Source: an uncultured Erythrobacter sp.
GTDB taxonomy: Bacteria; Pseudomonadota; Alphaproteobacteria; Sphingomonadales; Sphingomonadaceae
Assembly (NCBI GenBank): GCA_947499095.1
Contig: CANMMR010000007.1
Location: 171,639 to 235,638, forward strand
Reading direction: 5' to 3'
DNA length: 64,000 bases
The translations under genes were made by a program, and so were the position numbers. The notes under the pieces were generated by a model. It was given only the letters and a program-made list of their open reading frames with translations. It made no database searches and was not told the DNA's origin. Below, piece by piece: positions 47,889 to 57,418 of the stretch. The first letter of the stretch is position 1; each line of letters starts with the position of its first letter.

Positions 47889-49468
47889 CGCCGCGCGGGC
47901 AAACCGAAGACGAGGCAGGCGCCCGGCTCGCCGTCCTGCCTCGTGGTCGCGACGAGCGTGCCGTCATGCGCCTCCGCGATCGTTCGTGCGATGGCGAGGC
48001 CGAGCCCGGAATGCTTGCCGAAGTCCTCGCCCTCGGGCCGGTCGGAATGGAACCGCTGGAACACTTTCTCGCGCTTTTCCTCGGGGATCCCGGGGCCTTC
48101 GTCGCAGATGGTCAGGGTGATCCATCCATCATGGCGCTCCAGCACTGCATCGATCCGGCCCCTCGGCGGGGAGAACGACACCGCATTGTCGAACAGATTG
48201 TCGATCACGCGCTCCAGCCGCACCGGGACGCCTGCGACGACCAGCGGCTCTTCGGCCATGGAAAGCGCGATGGTGCGACCCTCGTTCTCTTCGCGCTCCT
48301 CGCGGCTGGCGACGATGTTCGAGAGGAGCTGTTTGAGGTCCACCGTTTCGAACTCGGCACGCGACATTTCCGCATCGATCCGGCTGGCGTCGGAAATTTC
48401 CGTGACCAGCCGGTCGATCCGCTGGACGTCGTGCGTCGCGATGTCGAGCAATTGCGCGCGCAGTTGCGGGTCCTCGACCTTGGCAAGCGACTCCGTCGCG
48501 CTGCGGAGCGAGGCGAGCGGGTTCTTGATCTCGTGCGCGACATCGGCAGCGAAGCTTTCGACCGCGTCGATCCGCTGGCGGAGCGCTCCGGTCATGTCGG
48601 AGAAGGAGCGCGCGAGCATGCCGATCTCGTCACGCCGGTCGGGCAGGCGCGGCACCTCGACTTGCCGGTCGCGGCCCTGCCGAACGCGGACGGCGGCCTG
48701 TACCAGCTCGCGCAACGGGCGCACGATTGTGCGCGCGAGGAACAGCGACAGCAGCGTCGAGACGAGCAGCGCAAGTAATACTATCGCGAGCACGGTCGAG
48801 CGTGCCGCCCGCACGCTTTCTGTGATGTCCACGGGATTGCGGGTGAGCAGCAGCGTATCGCCATCCAGCCCCACCGGCGCGGCAGCATTGATGACATGCG
48901 TGCCGTCCGGCGCATCGCGCAACACGATCTGTGTCAGGCTTTCCTCGCGTGCCCGAACCAGTTCCGGCCAGCCGGACGCGTCGTCGCTGGCTGGTTCGAC
49001 ATAGTCCGGGAGGGCAGGCGCGCCGACGATCCGGTCGAACCCGCGATCGAGGCGCAGGGCGAGATCGCCCTGATCGACCTCGGACGGCTCGGGCAGGTCG
49101 AAACTCGGCGGGGCGAGAGCGAAGCTGTCCGATTCCAGATTGCCATCGGGGCCATAGACCCGCAGGCGTAGGCGTTGCTCCTTGCCGATCTGGATGAGCA
49201 GCGCTTCCTGCCGCTGGACTGTTGCCCCGGCGAGCGCTTCCGCAGTGATCTGCGCTTCGACCAGCGCGAGTTTGAACCGCTCGTCGAGCAGCTGCTTGCG
49301 GTAAGCATCGAGATAAAGCACGCCGCCGCCCAGCAGCACCAGCGGCAAGACGTTAACGAACAGGATGCGGCTGGTAAGCGACAGGCGGTGCGACCAGCGG
49401 AGCTGGCCGAACCGGTCGCTGCGCAGCACATTGGTTCTGTCGGTTTCGCCCAGTCGCTGATCAGCCAT
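47885..49468 (-). CDS. chvG: ChvG-type sensor histidine kinase
   Basis: 527 residues. TM1 33-54, periplasmic stimulus-sensing domain 55-222 ([15 protein letters not shown]...), TM2 224-245, HAMP, H-box [16 protein letters not shown] with His312, and C-terminal HATPase ([23 protein letters not shown]). Family ChvG/ExoS senses acid or envelope conditions. ATG 49468 overlaps the chvI end by 8 bases. Confidence 0.93.
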   Translation of the reverse strand: MADQRLGETDRTNVLRSDRFGQLRWSHRLSLTSRILFVNVLPLVLLGGGVLYLDAYRKQLLDERFKLALVEAQITAEALAGATVQRQEALLIQIGKEQRLRLRVYGPDGNLESDSFALAPPSFDLPEPSEVDQGDLALRLDRGFDRIVGAPALPDYVEPASDDASGWPELVRAREESLTQIVLRDAPDGTHVINAAAPVGLDGDTLLLTRNPVDITESVRAARSTVLAIVLLALLVSTLLSLFLARTIVRPLRELVQAAVRVRQGRDRQVEVPRLPDRRDEIGMLARSFSDMTGALRQRIDAVESFAADVAHEIKNPLASLRSATESLAKVEDPQLRAQLLDIATHDVQRIDRLVTEISDASRIDAEMSRAEFETVDLKQLLSNIVASREEREENEGRTIALSMAEEPLVVAGVPVRLERVIDNLFDNAVSFSPPRGRIDAVLERHDGWITLTICDEGPGIPEEKREKVFQRFHSDRPEGEDFGKHSGLGLAIARTIAEAHDGTLVATTRQDGEPGACLVFGLPARR

Positions 49469-50216
49469 CGCTGAAGCTGTAGCCGGCGCCGTAGAGCGTT
49501 TCGATGGCCGAGAATTCGGGATCGACCCGGCGGAACTTGCGCCGCATCCGCTTGATATGGCTGTCCACCGTGCGATCGTCGACGAAGACATCGTCGGGAT
49601 AGGCGGCATCCATCAGCTGGTTGCGGCTCTTGATGACGCCCGGCCGCACGGCGAGCGCTTCCAGCAGCAGGAACTCGGTGACGGTGAGCGAGACCGGCCG
49701 GTCCTCCCAGGTCACATGATGGCGCGCCGGGTCCATGTGCAACCGGCCGCGGTCGATCTTCTCGGAGGTGTCGGCGGGCACCGCATCGCTCATCACCAGC
49801 GGTCGGCGCGCATCGCTGCGGCGCAGGATCGCGTGGATGCGCGCGAGCAGCAGGCGCAGGCTGAAAGGCTTGGCGATATAATCGTCCGCGCCCATCTGCA
49901 GCCCGGCGGCTTCGTCCGCTTCATCGTCCTTGCTGGTCAGGAAAATCACCGGCAGGGCGGATTCCTCACGCAGGCGGCGCAGCAATTCCATGCCGTCCAT
50001 CTTGGGCATCTTGATATCGAAGATCGCAAGGTCGGGCGGATTGTTGAGCAGCGCGCCCAGCGCCGCTTCGCCATCCGAATAGAGCCGCGTGGCGAACCCT
50101 TCCGCCTGCAGCGCGATAGACACCGTGGTGAGGATGTTGCGGTCGTCGTCGACAAGCGCGATCACGCGCTGGTCGGGGTCCTGCGGGTTCGCACCCTGGA
50201 TCGCATCGCTGTTCAT
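49461..50216 (-). CDS. chvI: ChvI-type response regulator
   Basis: 251 residues, OmpR type. Receiver with DDD at 23-25, phospho-Asp67 in [12 protein letters not shown] and SKD/K in [11 protein letters not shown]-terminal winged helix ([14 protein letters not shown]). Start ATG 50216. Divergent from pckA; in Agrobacterium the same genes adjoin and pckA is linked to ChvG/ChvI signalling. Confidence 0.93.
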   Translation of the reverse strand: MNSDAIQGANPQDPDQRVIALVDDDRNILTTVSIALQAEGFATRLYSDGEAALGALLNNPPDLAIFDIKMPKMDGMELLRRLREESALPVIFLTSKDDEADEAAGLQMGADDYIAKPFSLRLLLARIHAILRRSDARRPLVMSDAVPADTSEKIDRGRLHMDPARHHVTWEDRPVSLTVTEFLLLEALAVRPGVIKSRNQLMDAAYPDDVFVDDRTVDSHIKRMRRKFRRVDPEFSAIETLYGAGYSFSDG

Positions 50217-50335
50217 GCCTTTGTGCCTAATCCGATTATCCGTGCAAAACAACGCAGGCTGTGCCCGCCTAAGCCAGAATTTGCCCAGCCCGGTTTGACG
50301 CAGGGGCAGTGGGCCATTACAGGCTCACGCGAGCA

Positions 50336-50355
50336 CCGCGCATTCGTATGCGCGG
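50336..50355. promoter_or_regulatory. Perfect 8-bp dyad upstream of pckA
   Basis: CCGCGCAT-TCGT-ATGCGCGG at 50336-50355, 45 bases before the pckA start and within the divergent chvI-pckA gap. TTGACG at 50295 may be a -35 element for pckA. It could be an operator or a leader hairpin; the binding factor is unknown. Confidence 0.4.
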
Positions 50356-50399
50356 ATGATTCCATCACAGTAACGCACTCGCGCGCTGGAGATTTTTCG

Positions 50400-51989
50400 G
50401 TGACCACCCCGCTTTCGACTTCGCTTTCCGACCAGGGCATCGCCACCGATGCCACGATTCACCCGAACCTGACCGCGGAAGAGCTGACCGCCGCCGCACT
50501 GGAGAATGGCGAAGGCCGCAAGGCGAAGGACGGGCCGCTCGTGGTAGAGACCGGCAAACACACCGGCCGCAGCGCGAACGACAAGTTCATCGTGCGGGAC
50601 GAGGAAACCGAAGACACCGTGTGGTGGGATAACAATGCCTCGATGAAGCCGGAGCATTTCGCGGCGCTGAAAGAGGATTTCATGGCCGCGCTCGGCGAGA
50701 AGAGCGATCTTTATGTAGCCGACCTTTTCGGCGGGTCTCAGCCCGAATATCGTGTGAACGTGCGCGTCATCAACGAGCTTGCGTGGCACAACCAGTTCAT
50801 CCGCACGCTGCTGGTCCGCCCGACCGCCGCCGAACTCGACGGGTTCGAGCCGGAATATACCATCATCGACCTGCCGACGTTCCAGGCCGACCCCGAACGC
50901 CACGGCACGCGCAGCGAAACCGTGATCGCGGTCAATCTGTCGGAAAAGCTGATCCTGATCGGCGGCACGAAATATGCCGGCGAGATGAAGAAAAGCGTGT
51001 TCGGCATCCTCAACTACCTGCTGCCTGCCAAGGGCGTGATGCCGATGCACTGCTCGGCGAATATCGGCCCCGACGGCAAGAGCGCGGTGTTCTTCGGCCT
51101 GTCGGGCACCGGCAAGACGACGCTGTCCGCCGATGCCAGCCGCACGCTGATCGGTGACGACGAGCATGGCTGGTCGGACACGGCGGTCTTCAATTTCGAA
51201 GGCGGCTGCTATGCCAAGATGATCCGCCTCGACCCCGAGAGCGAGCCGGAAATCTATGCGACGACCAAGATGGAGGGCACTGTCCTCGAGAACGTCGTGA
51301 TGAACGACGCAGGCGAGATCGACCTCGACGACAACAGCCTCGCGGAAAACACTCGCGGCGCATATCCGTTGTCGTCGATCCCGAACACCAGCGATGACAA
51401 CCTCGGCCCGCCGCCGTCGAACGTCATCATGCTGACCGCCGATGCTTTCGGCGTGTTGCCTCCGATCGCGCGCCTCACGCCCGACCAGGCGATGTACCAC
51501 TTCCTGTCGGGCTATACCGCCAAGGTCGCCGGTACGGAAATCGGCGTGACCGAGCCGACCGCGACCTTCAGCACCTGCTTCGGTGCGCCCTTCATGCCGC
51601 GCCACCCGAGCGTTTACGGCAACCTCCTGAAGAAGCGCATCGCCGAGGGCGAAGTGCATTGCTGGCTGGTCAACACCGGCTGGACCGGCGGCAAATACGG
51701 CGTCGGCCATCGCATGCCGATCAAGGCGACCCGCGCACTGCTCAACGCCGCGCTCGACGGGTCGCTCAACGATGCGGAGTTTCGCAAGGACCCCAACTTC
51801 GGCTTCGAAGTCCCGGTGAGTGTGCCCGGGGTCGACAGCCAGATCCTCGACCCGCGTTCGACCTGGGACGACAAGGACGAATACGACCGCACCGCGCACA
51901 AGCTGGTGCAGCTGTTCGTGGACAATTTCGAACCCTTCGCAGCCCATGTCGACCAGGGTGTGCGCGACGCGGCCCCGGCAGCCGCCTGA
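50400..51989 (+). CDS. pckA: Phosphoenolpyruvate carboxykinase (ATP)
   Basis: 529 residues. Converts oxaloacetate to PEP for gluconeogenesis. Kinase-1a/P-loop [12 protein letters not shown], kinase-2 [13 protein letters not shown] signature [12 protein letters not shown], and substrate block [17 protein letters not shown] 50400 has GGAG 8 bases upstream; the longer open frame overlaps chvI. Followed by a strong terminator. Confidence 0.95.
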   Translation: MTTPLSTSLSDQGIATDATIHPNLTAEELTAAALENGEGRKAKDGPLVVETGKHTGRSANDKFIVRDEETEDTVWWDNNASMKPEHFAALKEDFMAALGEKSDLYVADLFGGSQPEYRVNVRVINELAWHNQFIRTLLVRPTAAELDGFEPEYTIIDLPTFQADPERHGTRSETVIAVNLSEKLILIGGTKYAGEMKKSVFGILNYLLPAKGVMPMHCSANIGPDGKSAVFFGLSGTGKTTLSADASRTLIGDDEHGWSDTAVFNFEGGCYAKMIRLDPESEPEIYATTKMEGTVLENVVMNDAGEIDLDDNSLAENTRGAYPLSSIPNTSDDNLGPPPSNVIMLTADAFGVLPPIARLTPDQAMYHFLSGYTAKVAGTEIGVTEPTATFSTCFGAPFMPRHPSVYGNLLKKRIAEGEVHCWLVNTGWTGGKYGVGHRMPIKATRALLNAALDGSLNDAEFRKDPNFGFEVPVSVPGVDSQILDPRSTWDDKDEYDRTAHKLVQLFVDNFEPFAAHVDQGVRDAAPAAA

Positions 51990-52050
51990 CGGTTTATCGG
52001 TTGGAGAGGAGAGCCCTGCGACTTCAATGTCGTCGGGATCTCGCAAGAAG

Positions 52051-52082
52051 GCCTCGGCCGGGAAACCGGACCGGGGCTTTTT
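52051..52082 (+). terminator. Rho-independent terminator after pckA
   Basis: GCCTCGGCCGG (52051-52061) pairs with CCGGACCGGGGC (52066-52077; one bulged A, one G-U), GAAA loop, then TTTTT at 52078-52082. Confidence 0.85.
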
Positions 52083-52140
52083 CGGGGACCTTCGGCCGAG
52101 GCGAGCGTTCTTGGAGGAAGTCACACGAAAGGACCGGACT

Positions 52141-52626
52141 ATGAGCCTTGCCCAAATGCTCCAGCAGAGCGGCGCGATCGATTCGATGGCCAGCGAATTG
52201 AATGTCAGCCCGCAGACAGCCCAGACTGCCGCGGGTGCGCTGCTGCCCGCGATTGTCGCCGGGATGGGGCGAACGTCCTCGGGTTCCACCGGCCTCGGAG
52301 GGCTCGGCGGCATCATCGGCTCGCTTGGCGGAGGATCGCTGCTCGGAAGCGTGCTTGGAGCAGGGCCGACCGACACGTCCAAGGGCAACGACATCCTCGG
52401 CAATATCTTCGGCAGCAAGGATACCAGCCGTGGCGTCGCCAGCGAGGTGGCAGCGGCAACCGGCATCGACGAGGCGCTGCTGAAGAAGATGCTGCCGATC
52501 CTCGCCATGGCGGTGGCGGGATATATGGCCAAACAGGCGCGGGGCGGTGCCGCTGCCCCGGCAGGTGCCGGGGGCGGTCTTGGCGGTATTCTCGGCTCGA
52601 TCGTCGGCGGCCTTGCGGCGCGCTAA
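52141..52626 (+). CDS. DUF937 domain protein
   Basis: 161 residues, glycine-rich. SLAQMLQQSGAIDSMASELN is the helical start of DUF937 (YidB-like). The middle is Gly/Ser/Leu repeats (GLGGLGGIIGSLGG), then a helical hairpin (LLKKMLPILAMAVAGYMAKQ) and a Gly-rich tail. Function unknown. ATG 52141 follows AGGAAG. Confidence 0.8.
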   Translation: MSLAQMLQQSGAIDSMASELNVSPQTAQTAAGALLPAIVAGMGRTSSGSTGLGGLGGIIGSLGGGSLLGSVLGAGPTDTSKGNDILGNIFGSKDTSRGVASEVAAATGIDEALLKKMLPILAMAVAGYMAKQARGGAAAPAGAGGGLGGILGSIVGGLAAR

Positions 52627-52691
52627 GCGGCAAGTCCGAGCCAACCGCTTAATGCTGCGCTAAGCCGCGAGATCCGATAGGGCGGGGCGAA

Positions 52692-53513
52692 ATGAAAGCC
52701 CTCTGGTTCCACGCTGCCCTGTGCCTCGCGCTAGGCCTCCCGCCGCCTCTCGCGGCGCAGGACGCGGCGCCGGTCGCGGCAGAGCAGCCCTACTCCGGTC
52801 CGGTTGTCTACCGTGCCGAGGTCATCGCCGACTATCCGCATGACTCTGCCGCATTCACACAAGGACTGCTGTGGCATGACGGCGCGCTGTTCGAGAGCAC
52901 CGGGCGCGTCGGCCAGTCGGTCATCCGCGAGGTCGATCTCGAAACCGGCAACGTAATCCGCGAGATGGCCATCCCGCCAAGCCAGTTCGGCGAGGGGTTG
53001 ACCCACTGGAACGGCGAGCTCGTCAGCCTGACCTGGCGCGATGGCGCGATCCATCGCTGGCAGGCGGACACTCTTGAGTTTTTGGCGACGCGAGAGGGTT
53101 ATACGCTCGATGGGTGGGGGCTGACGACGTCCGCGGAAGGGCTCATCCACTCCGATGGCAGCGCTACACTTCGAGTGCTCGATCCGGAAAGCTACGCTAT
53201 CCTGCGCAGCATCGAAGTCACTATGAACGGTCGCCCGTTGCGCCGCCTCAACGAGCTCGAGATGATCGACGGGCTGGTCTACGCCAATATCTGGGAGACG
53301 GCCTATATCGTGGCGATCGATCCTGCCGATGGGGTGGTCAAACGGCTTATCGACCTGACCGATCTCGTGGCTTCGGTGCCTGTGGATGGGCGCGATGCCG
53401 TCCTCAACGGTATTGCGTGGGACGCGGAAAACCGGCGCCTGTTCGTCACCGGCAAGCTCTGGCCCAAGTTATACGAGATCGCGCTGGTCGCGACAGACGC
53501 GCAGGTGCGCTAG
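52692..53513 (+). CDS. Glutaminyl-peptide cyclotransferase (plant/bacterial type)
   Basis: 273 residues, signal peptide to AAQD. Five-bladed propeller QC family: PHDSAAFTQGLLWHDGALFESTG, EFGEGLTHWNG-like repeat (SQFGEGLTHWNGELVSLTW), LNELEMIDGLVYANIWET and LNGIAWDAENRRLFVTGK. Converts N-terminal Gln to pyroglutamate in the periplasm. Confidence 0.9.
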   Translation: MKALWFHAALCLALGLPPPLAAQDAAPVAAEQPYSGPVVYRAEVIADYPHDSAAFTQGLLWHDGALFESTGRVGQSVIREVDLETGNVIREMAIPPSQFGEGLTHWNGELVSLTWRDGAIHRWQADTLEFLATREGYTLDGWGLTTSAEGLIHSDGSATLRVLDPESYAILRSIEVTMNGRPLRRLNELEMIDGLVYANIWETAYIVAIDPADGVVKRLIDLTDLVASVPVDGRDAVLNGIAWDAENRRLFVTGKLWPKLYEIALVATDAQVR

Positions 53514-53651
53514 CAGCCTCATATTTCGCTGGCAGGTGCAGCCAGTTTATCGAGATAATCCCAAATACGGCTTCCGCGCGAGCAATCGCCGGTGAGAAGA
53601 AGAGTCAGCAAGCTATCCGAGAGGGGGCCCGCTAACTCTCAAGTTGTGAGG

Positions 53652-53783
53652 TCAAGCCTGCAACACCAGTTTAAAGCCTAGATAAATGAGGCTGCCCGCT
53701 GCCATCCCTTGAAGAATGTCCCAAGTAATCTGCAAATTCTTCTGGGATAGAATTTTCGACATTGCCAGTTCAACCTCATGCAT
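53652..53783 (-). CDS. Small one-helix peptide, third ORF of the GG-peptide operon
   Basis: 43 residues from ATG 53783 (or 36 from ATG 53762, which has GAGG upstream). No double-glycine leader. Amphipathic N-terminus (SKILSQKNLQITWDIL) then a membrane helix GMAAGSLIYLGFKLVL. It follows the second peptide by 8 bases. An immunity peptide is a reasonable inference for a bacteriocin-like operon; unproven. AT content high relative to neighbours. Confidence 0.5.
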   Translation of the reverse strand: MHEVELAMSKILSQKNLQITWDILQGMAAGSLIYLGFKLVLQA

Positions 53784-53791
53784 GATTACAT

Positions 53792-53941
53792 TCAGGACAC
53801 GGCCACTTTCACAGCGGCATAAATAGTGGCGCCGACGGCAATCCCTTCCATTGTCGCCCACACCACGCCCAGGATCAAAATCGGCAGACCCCCTGCAATT
53901 TCGTCCAGTTCATCGAACGTCAGCTCGGTGATATTATCCAT
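53792..53941 (-). CDS. Double-glycine-leader peptide B (bacteriocin-like)
   Basis: 49 residues. Leader DNITELTFDELDEIAGG (residues 2-18) matches the LxxxELxxIxGG double-glycine consensus cut by C39 peptidase exporters. The predicted mature 31 residues (19-49) begin LPILILGVVWATMEG, contain GxxxG (GIAVG) and are hydrophobic. GGAGG 7 bases before ATG 53941 lies inside the end of peptide A, two bases after which this gene starts. No exporter gene in the window. Confidence 0.7.
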   Translation of the reverse strand: MDNITELTFDELDEIAGGLPILILGVVWATMEGIAVGATIYAAVKVAVS

Positions 53942-53943
53942 AA

Positions 53944-54117
53944 TCAATCCTCCGAGAAGTAATCGATGGCCGCAAGGACCGCAATAGTCCCGACAGCCGC
54001 TGCGATACGTACACCGAGATAGGCTGGAACAACTCCTCCAGCAATTTCCGTGATTTCGTCGTTGCCGAGTTCCGTAATCCCCTCGGATTTCTCCAAGGGA
54101 GTTGCCTCCATAAACAT
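53944..54117 (-). CDS. Double-glycine-leader peptide A (bacteriocin-like), start cut off by an IS
   Basis: 57 residues from ATG 54117. Leader ends ELGNDEITEIAGG (residues 16-28), closely matching peptide B. Mature 29 residues: VVPAYLGVRIAAAVG then TIAVLAAIDYFSED, with small-xxx-small spacing. The IS begins 5 bases upstream of this ATG. Excising it restores GGAG-7 nt-ATG. A longer frame to ATG 54135 exists only because of IS sequence. First ORF of three in tandem. Confidence 0.7.
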   Translation of the reverse strand: MFMEATPLEKSEGITELGNDEITEIAGGVVPAYLGVRIAAAVGTIAVLAAIDYFSED

Positions 54118-54121
54118 ATTA

Positions 54122-54968
54122 GGGTCCGGACCCATAAACGGGATTCACAGCAGCATCGGGATGTGATTCACCAGCCTCCAGCGAGGAGGTGTGGTGGATG
54201 GCGGATTTCTTCTGGTTTTCGGATGAGCAGTGGGCGCGGATTGAACCGCTTCTGCCGCAGGATACGCGTGGTATGCCGAGGGTCGATGACCGTCGGGTGC
54301 TCTCCGGGATTGTCCATGCTCTGAAGAGCGGCGGTCGCTGGGGCGATTGTCCCGAGCAGGTCTACGGGCCGAAGAAGACGCTTTACAACCGGTTCCGGCG
54401 CTGGGCCGAGCGCGGCGTGTGGGAGCGCATCTTCGCCCAGCTTGCCGGGGTCGAGGGCGTGCCTGAAAGGCTCTTCATCGACAGCAGTTGCATCAAGGTC
54501 CACCGCACTGCCGGAGGCGCAAAAGGGGGGGCTTGGCTCATGGTATCGGCATCACCAAAGGCGGGCGTAACACCAAGCTCCATGCCGTCTGCGACGAGAA
54601 GGGCCGCCCGCACGTCCTCCTGCTGACACCGGGCAACACGCACGATGCCAAGGTCGCGATGCTGGCGATCAATGCCGTGCCGCCATCCGACTATCTGGTC
54701 GCCGACAAAGGCTACGACAGCAACGCTTTGCGTTCCTGACTGATCGAACGCGGCACCACCCCGGTCATCCCGTCGAAGGCCAACCGCAAGGTGCAGATCG
54801 AGCATGACCGGCAGATATACCACCAGCGCAATGTCGTCGAACGCATGTTCTGCCGCTTCAAGGACTGGCGCCGCGTCGCCACCCGCTTCGACCGCAATAT
54901 CAAGACCTTCATGGCAACCATCGCCATCGCAGCCTTCGTCACGTGGTGGCTCTAATGAGTCCGGACCC
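54122..54968 (+). mobile_element. IS5-family insertion sequence (847 bp)
   Basis: Terminal inverted repeats GGGTCCGGAC...CAT at 54122 and its complement ending at 54968 (about 14 bp with one mismatch), flanked by TA at 54120-54121 and 54969-54970 as the target duplication. Contains one DDE transposase split over two frames. A second copy starts at 63927 with one mismatch over the 74 bases shared. Confidence 0.88.
54198..54955 (+). pseudogene. IS5-family transposase, frameshifted and stop-interrupted
   Basis: ATG 54198 with GAGGAGG upstream. First part (WFSDEQWARIEPLLP ... RLFIDSSCIKVHR) runs to the run AAAA-GGGGGGG at 54521-54531. Continuation is in the -1 frame (LAHGIGITKGGRNTKLHAVCDEKG), compatible with programmed -1 frameshifting known in IS5-group elements. 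A TGA at 54737-54739 then interrupts SNALR-S-LIERGTTPV where a Trp codon is expected. The rest reads to TAA 54955 (VERMFCRFKDWRR). This copy is probably inactive on its own. Confidence 0.8.
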
Positions 54969-54970
54969 TA

Positions 54971-55096
54971 GTTCTCCAAAAATTAAAGTCCGAAAGCCGG
55001 AGCCTTCTTTATAAAGATGCGAAGAAATAATATATCCGTCAACTTAATATGTATAGGTAAAAGGCACTAGGAAACATGGTCTATAAATATCTTTGA
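54971..55096 (-). promoter_or_regulatory. AT-rich region, original promoter side of the GG-peptide operon
   Basis: 126 bases, about 65% A+T, no gene. On the minus strand it holds TTGACG (55042-55037), AT-rich TATA-like blocks and ends TTTTTGGAGAAC just before the IS. That GGAG is the ribosome-binding site that belonged to peptide A. Exact -10 not decided. Confidence 0.45.
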
Positions 55097-56947
55097 CTAT
55101 ATCTGCTTTCTCGCAATATATCGCCCCACGTTTGTCTCTAGCACGTCCATCGGGACATTGCCGCCGAGCACCACCGCGTCGTTGAACGCCTTGAAGTCAT
55201 AAGCGCTGCCGAGCGCAGCCTCAGCGCGTTCGCGCTGTTCCACGATGCGGCTGTGGCCGAGCTTGTAGCCGGTCGCCTGCCCGGGCCAGCTGCAGTAGCG
55301 ATCGACCTCGCTACCCACTTCCTCCGGCTTGCTGCCGTTTTCCTCGACGAAGAAGCGCACGGCCTGCTCGCGGCTCCAGCCCTTGGCGTGGAGGCCGGTG
55401 TCTACGACCATCCGGCAGGCACGGAAGGCGAGGCTCTGGAGATAGCCGAGGCGGCCGACCGCGAAATCGTCATAGGCGCCGAGCTCGTCCGCCAGTTGCT
55501 CGCCATAGAGCGCCCAGCCTTCGCTGAAGGGGTTGAACGCCAGGATCGAGCGGATGAGCGGTAGGCGATTGGAATACTCGCCTTCCCAGACATGGCCGGG
55601 AATGGTCTCGTGATAGGTGAGGTCCGCCAGGTCGTATTTGCGGTGCAGGTCGGTGGTCCGTAGGTTGATCCAGAAGCGGCCCGGTATGGTGCCGTCCTTG
55701 CTGCCCGCTCCGCCATAGGCGCCCGGCGCGCCGACCTCCTCGGCAGGCGGGATGCGCTTCACCTCCAGATTGGGATCGACCAGCGTGTTGAAGGCGCGCG
55801 GCATTTGCGCCCTGATCCAGTTCACCCGGTCCCAGATGAACGCCATGATCTCTTCGCGGCCGGGATCGCCCTCGGCAAATTTGTAGCGCGGATCGGCTCC
55901 CAAGGCCTGCATGCGCTCGCCGACCGATCCGCTGGTATAGCCGATGTCCCGCAGGATCGGGTCCATGCGGGCATGCAGCGCTTCCAGCTCTTCGAGGCCC
56001 TGGCGGTGAATGTCGTCGGCGGAGAGCGTGGTGGTGGTGCTAGAGCGGAGAGCCCAGGCGTAGAATTCCTCGCCCCGCGGACGGGCGGCGATGCCGGGGG
56101 CATCGCTGGCTACGGCTCGCTCGGCCTTCAGTTCGGCCAGCTGGCGGGAAAGCGCCTCGGCAATCGGACCGGTTTCTAGCGCCATAGCACGATCGACGCG
56201 GGCTTCGGGGAGGTTGCTGGCGTCGAGCTTGGCACGCAGATCGTTGGCAAACAGCTCGCCTTTTCCGGCGCTGGCGATGGTCTGCTCCATCTGGCGGATC
56301 GCCTTGTCGAGCAGGAAGCCCGGCGGCACCACGCCCATGCCGCGGGCAGCACAAATACGCTCCAGCTCTCCATCGAAAACCAACGGCATCTGCTCCATCC
56401 GCTCGATATATGCGTCGGCATCATCGGCATTCGCGACGTTGTGCGACGACTGCATGAAGCGCGGCAGGGCAATGTATTCGCCGACGTTCTGGATGACGAC
56501 ATAGGGCGCGGTGCGCCAGTTGCCCACGGGCGTATCGCCATAGGGCAGCTCGAAGCCGTCGAGCGCGAGGGCATATGCGCTTTCGACCACTTCGAAACTG
56601 GTCAGTTGATCTGCATCGAGCAGCTCTCGCGGATAGGCGCGGGTCATTTGCAGATCGCGCCGCAGCGTGGCGGCATAGGCGGCTTGGCCCTCGGGAGACT
56701 GGTCTTCCAGCCGGCTGCGGAGCGCAGCGTGGTTGCCGGTATCCACACCGAGCGAGGTCGCCCGCTCGGGTTCATGCGCGAGGAGGTTGTAGCCGACCTG
56801 GTCGAGCCATTCATCGGGCGTCAGGTTGACGGGGGCAGAGGTCCCGTCGGCGGCATAGGTCGCGCAACCCGACAGGGTGAGCGCAGTAGTTGCGCCGAGC
56901 CCGGCGAGGGCCTGGCGGCGGGTGATGTCGTAGCTGGGTGAAGTCAT
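55097..56947 (-). CDS. DUF885 family lipoprotein, putative metallopeptidase
   Basis: 616 residues. Tat-like start (TRRQALAGLG) with lipobox LSGC near residue 28. The metal-site motif YHETIPGHVWEGEY (HExxxGH-type) is in the C-terminal half. DUF885 proteins resemble M2/M32-like peptidases; activity is unproven. Ends 126 bases from the AT-rich island. Confidence 0.85.
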   Translation of the reverse strand: MTSPSYDITRRQALAGLGATTALTLSGCATYAADGTSAPVNLTPDEWLDQVGYNLLAHEPERATSLGVDTGNHAALRSRLEDQSPEGQAAYAATLRRDLQMTRAYPRELLDADQLTSFEVVESAYALALDGFELPYGDTPVGNWRTAPYVVIQNVGEYIALPRFMQSSHNVANADDADAYIERMEQMPLVFDGELERICAARGMGVVPPGFLLDKAIRQMEQTIASAGKGELFANDLRAKLDASNLPEARVDRAMALETGPIAEALSRQLAELKAERAVASDAPGIAARPRGEEFYAWALRSSTTTTLSADDIHRQGLEELEALHARMDPILRDIGYTSGSVGERMQALGADPRYKFAEGDPGREEIMAFIWDRVNWIRAQMPRAFNTLVDPNLEVKRIPPAEEVGAPGAYGGAGSKDGTIPGRFWINLRTTDLHRKYDLADLTYHETIPGHVWEGEYSNRLPLIRSILAFNPFSEGWALYGEQLADELGAYDDFAVGRLGYLQSLAFRACRMVVDTGLHAKGWSREQAVRFFVEENGSKPEEVGSEVDRYCSWPGQATGYKLGHSRIVEQRERAEAALGSAYDFKAFNDAVVLGGNVPMDVLETNVGRYIARKQI

Positions 56948-56998
56948 GACGGCGGTGTGCGCCGCCGGTCATGACCTGTCAAACGGGCTTAGAAGAAA

Positions 56999-57397
56999 TC
57001 AGTCGCGCAGGTTTGCCGGGACTTTGCCGCCATTGGCCGCAAGTTCGTTCATTACGCGCTTGTGCAGCCACATGTTGTCTTCGGCGGTTCCCGAATAATC
57101 CTCGCGGCCCAGTTCCTGCGCCAGCGCCTTGCGGCTCTCGTAATCGGAATCGATATTCAGCAGCTTCATCAGGTCGACGATGGAAGTGCGCCAATTCAAC
57201 CGGTCTGTGCCGGGCATGGAATCGAGATGGTTCTCGACATCGACCACCGGGGTGGCCTTCTTTTCGACGACCGATGCATTCGCCCAGGCATTGCCCGGAT
57301 TGGCCTTCGGCGCGCCGGAGGGGGCAGTTTTCGGCGCTTCCTGCGCCTTCGCATCCTTGCCGAAAATCGCGTCCTTGATCTTGCCGAAAATGCTCAT
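56999..57397 (-). CDS. DUF3597 protein
   Basis: 132 residues. MSIFGKIKDAIFGKD start, Ala/Pro/Lys linker, then the DUF3597 helical domain (WRTSIVDLMKLLNIDSDYESRKALAQELG, cited in part: DLMKLLNIDSDYESR). Function unknown; the family is often stress-induced. A candidate EcfG promoter lies 22 bases upstream of the start. Confidence 0.85.
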   Translation of the reverse strand: MSIFGKIKDAIFGKDAKAQEAPKTAPSGAPKANPGNAWANASVVEKKATPVVDVENHLDSMPGTDRLNWRTSIVDLMKLLNIDSDYESRKALAQELGREDYSGTAEDNMWLHKRVMNELAANGGKVPANLRD

Positions 57398-57418
57398 GGT
57401 CGTCTCCTTTCCCTTGGC

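Noticed and set aside
53514..53651. Further small ORF between the QC gene and the peptide operon
   Set aside because: No start with ribosome-binding site and no leader motif in any frame; appears non-coding.
54118..54135. Upstream ATG giving MGPDPN- to peptide A
   Set aside because: Those codons come from the IS end. The same MGPDP start appears at 63940 before the mscS gene, so it is an IS artefact.
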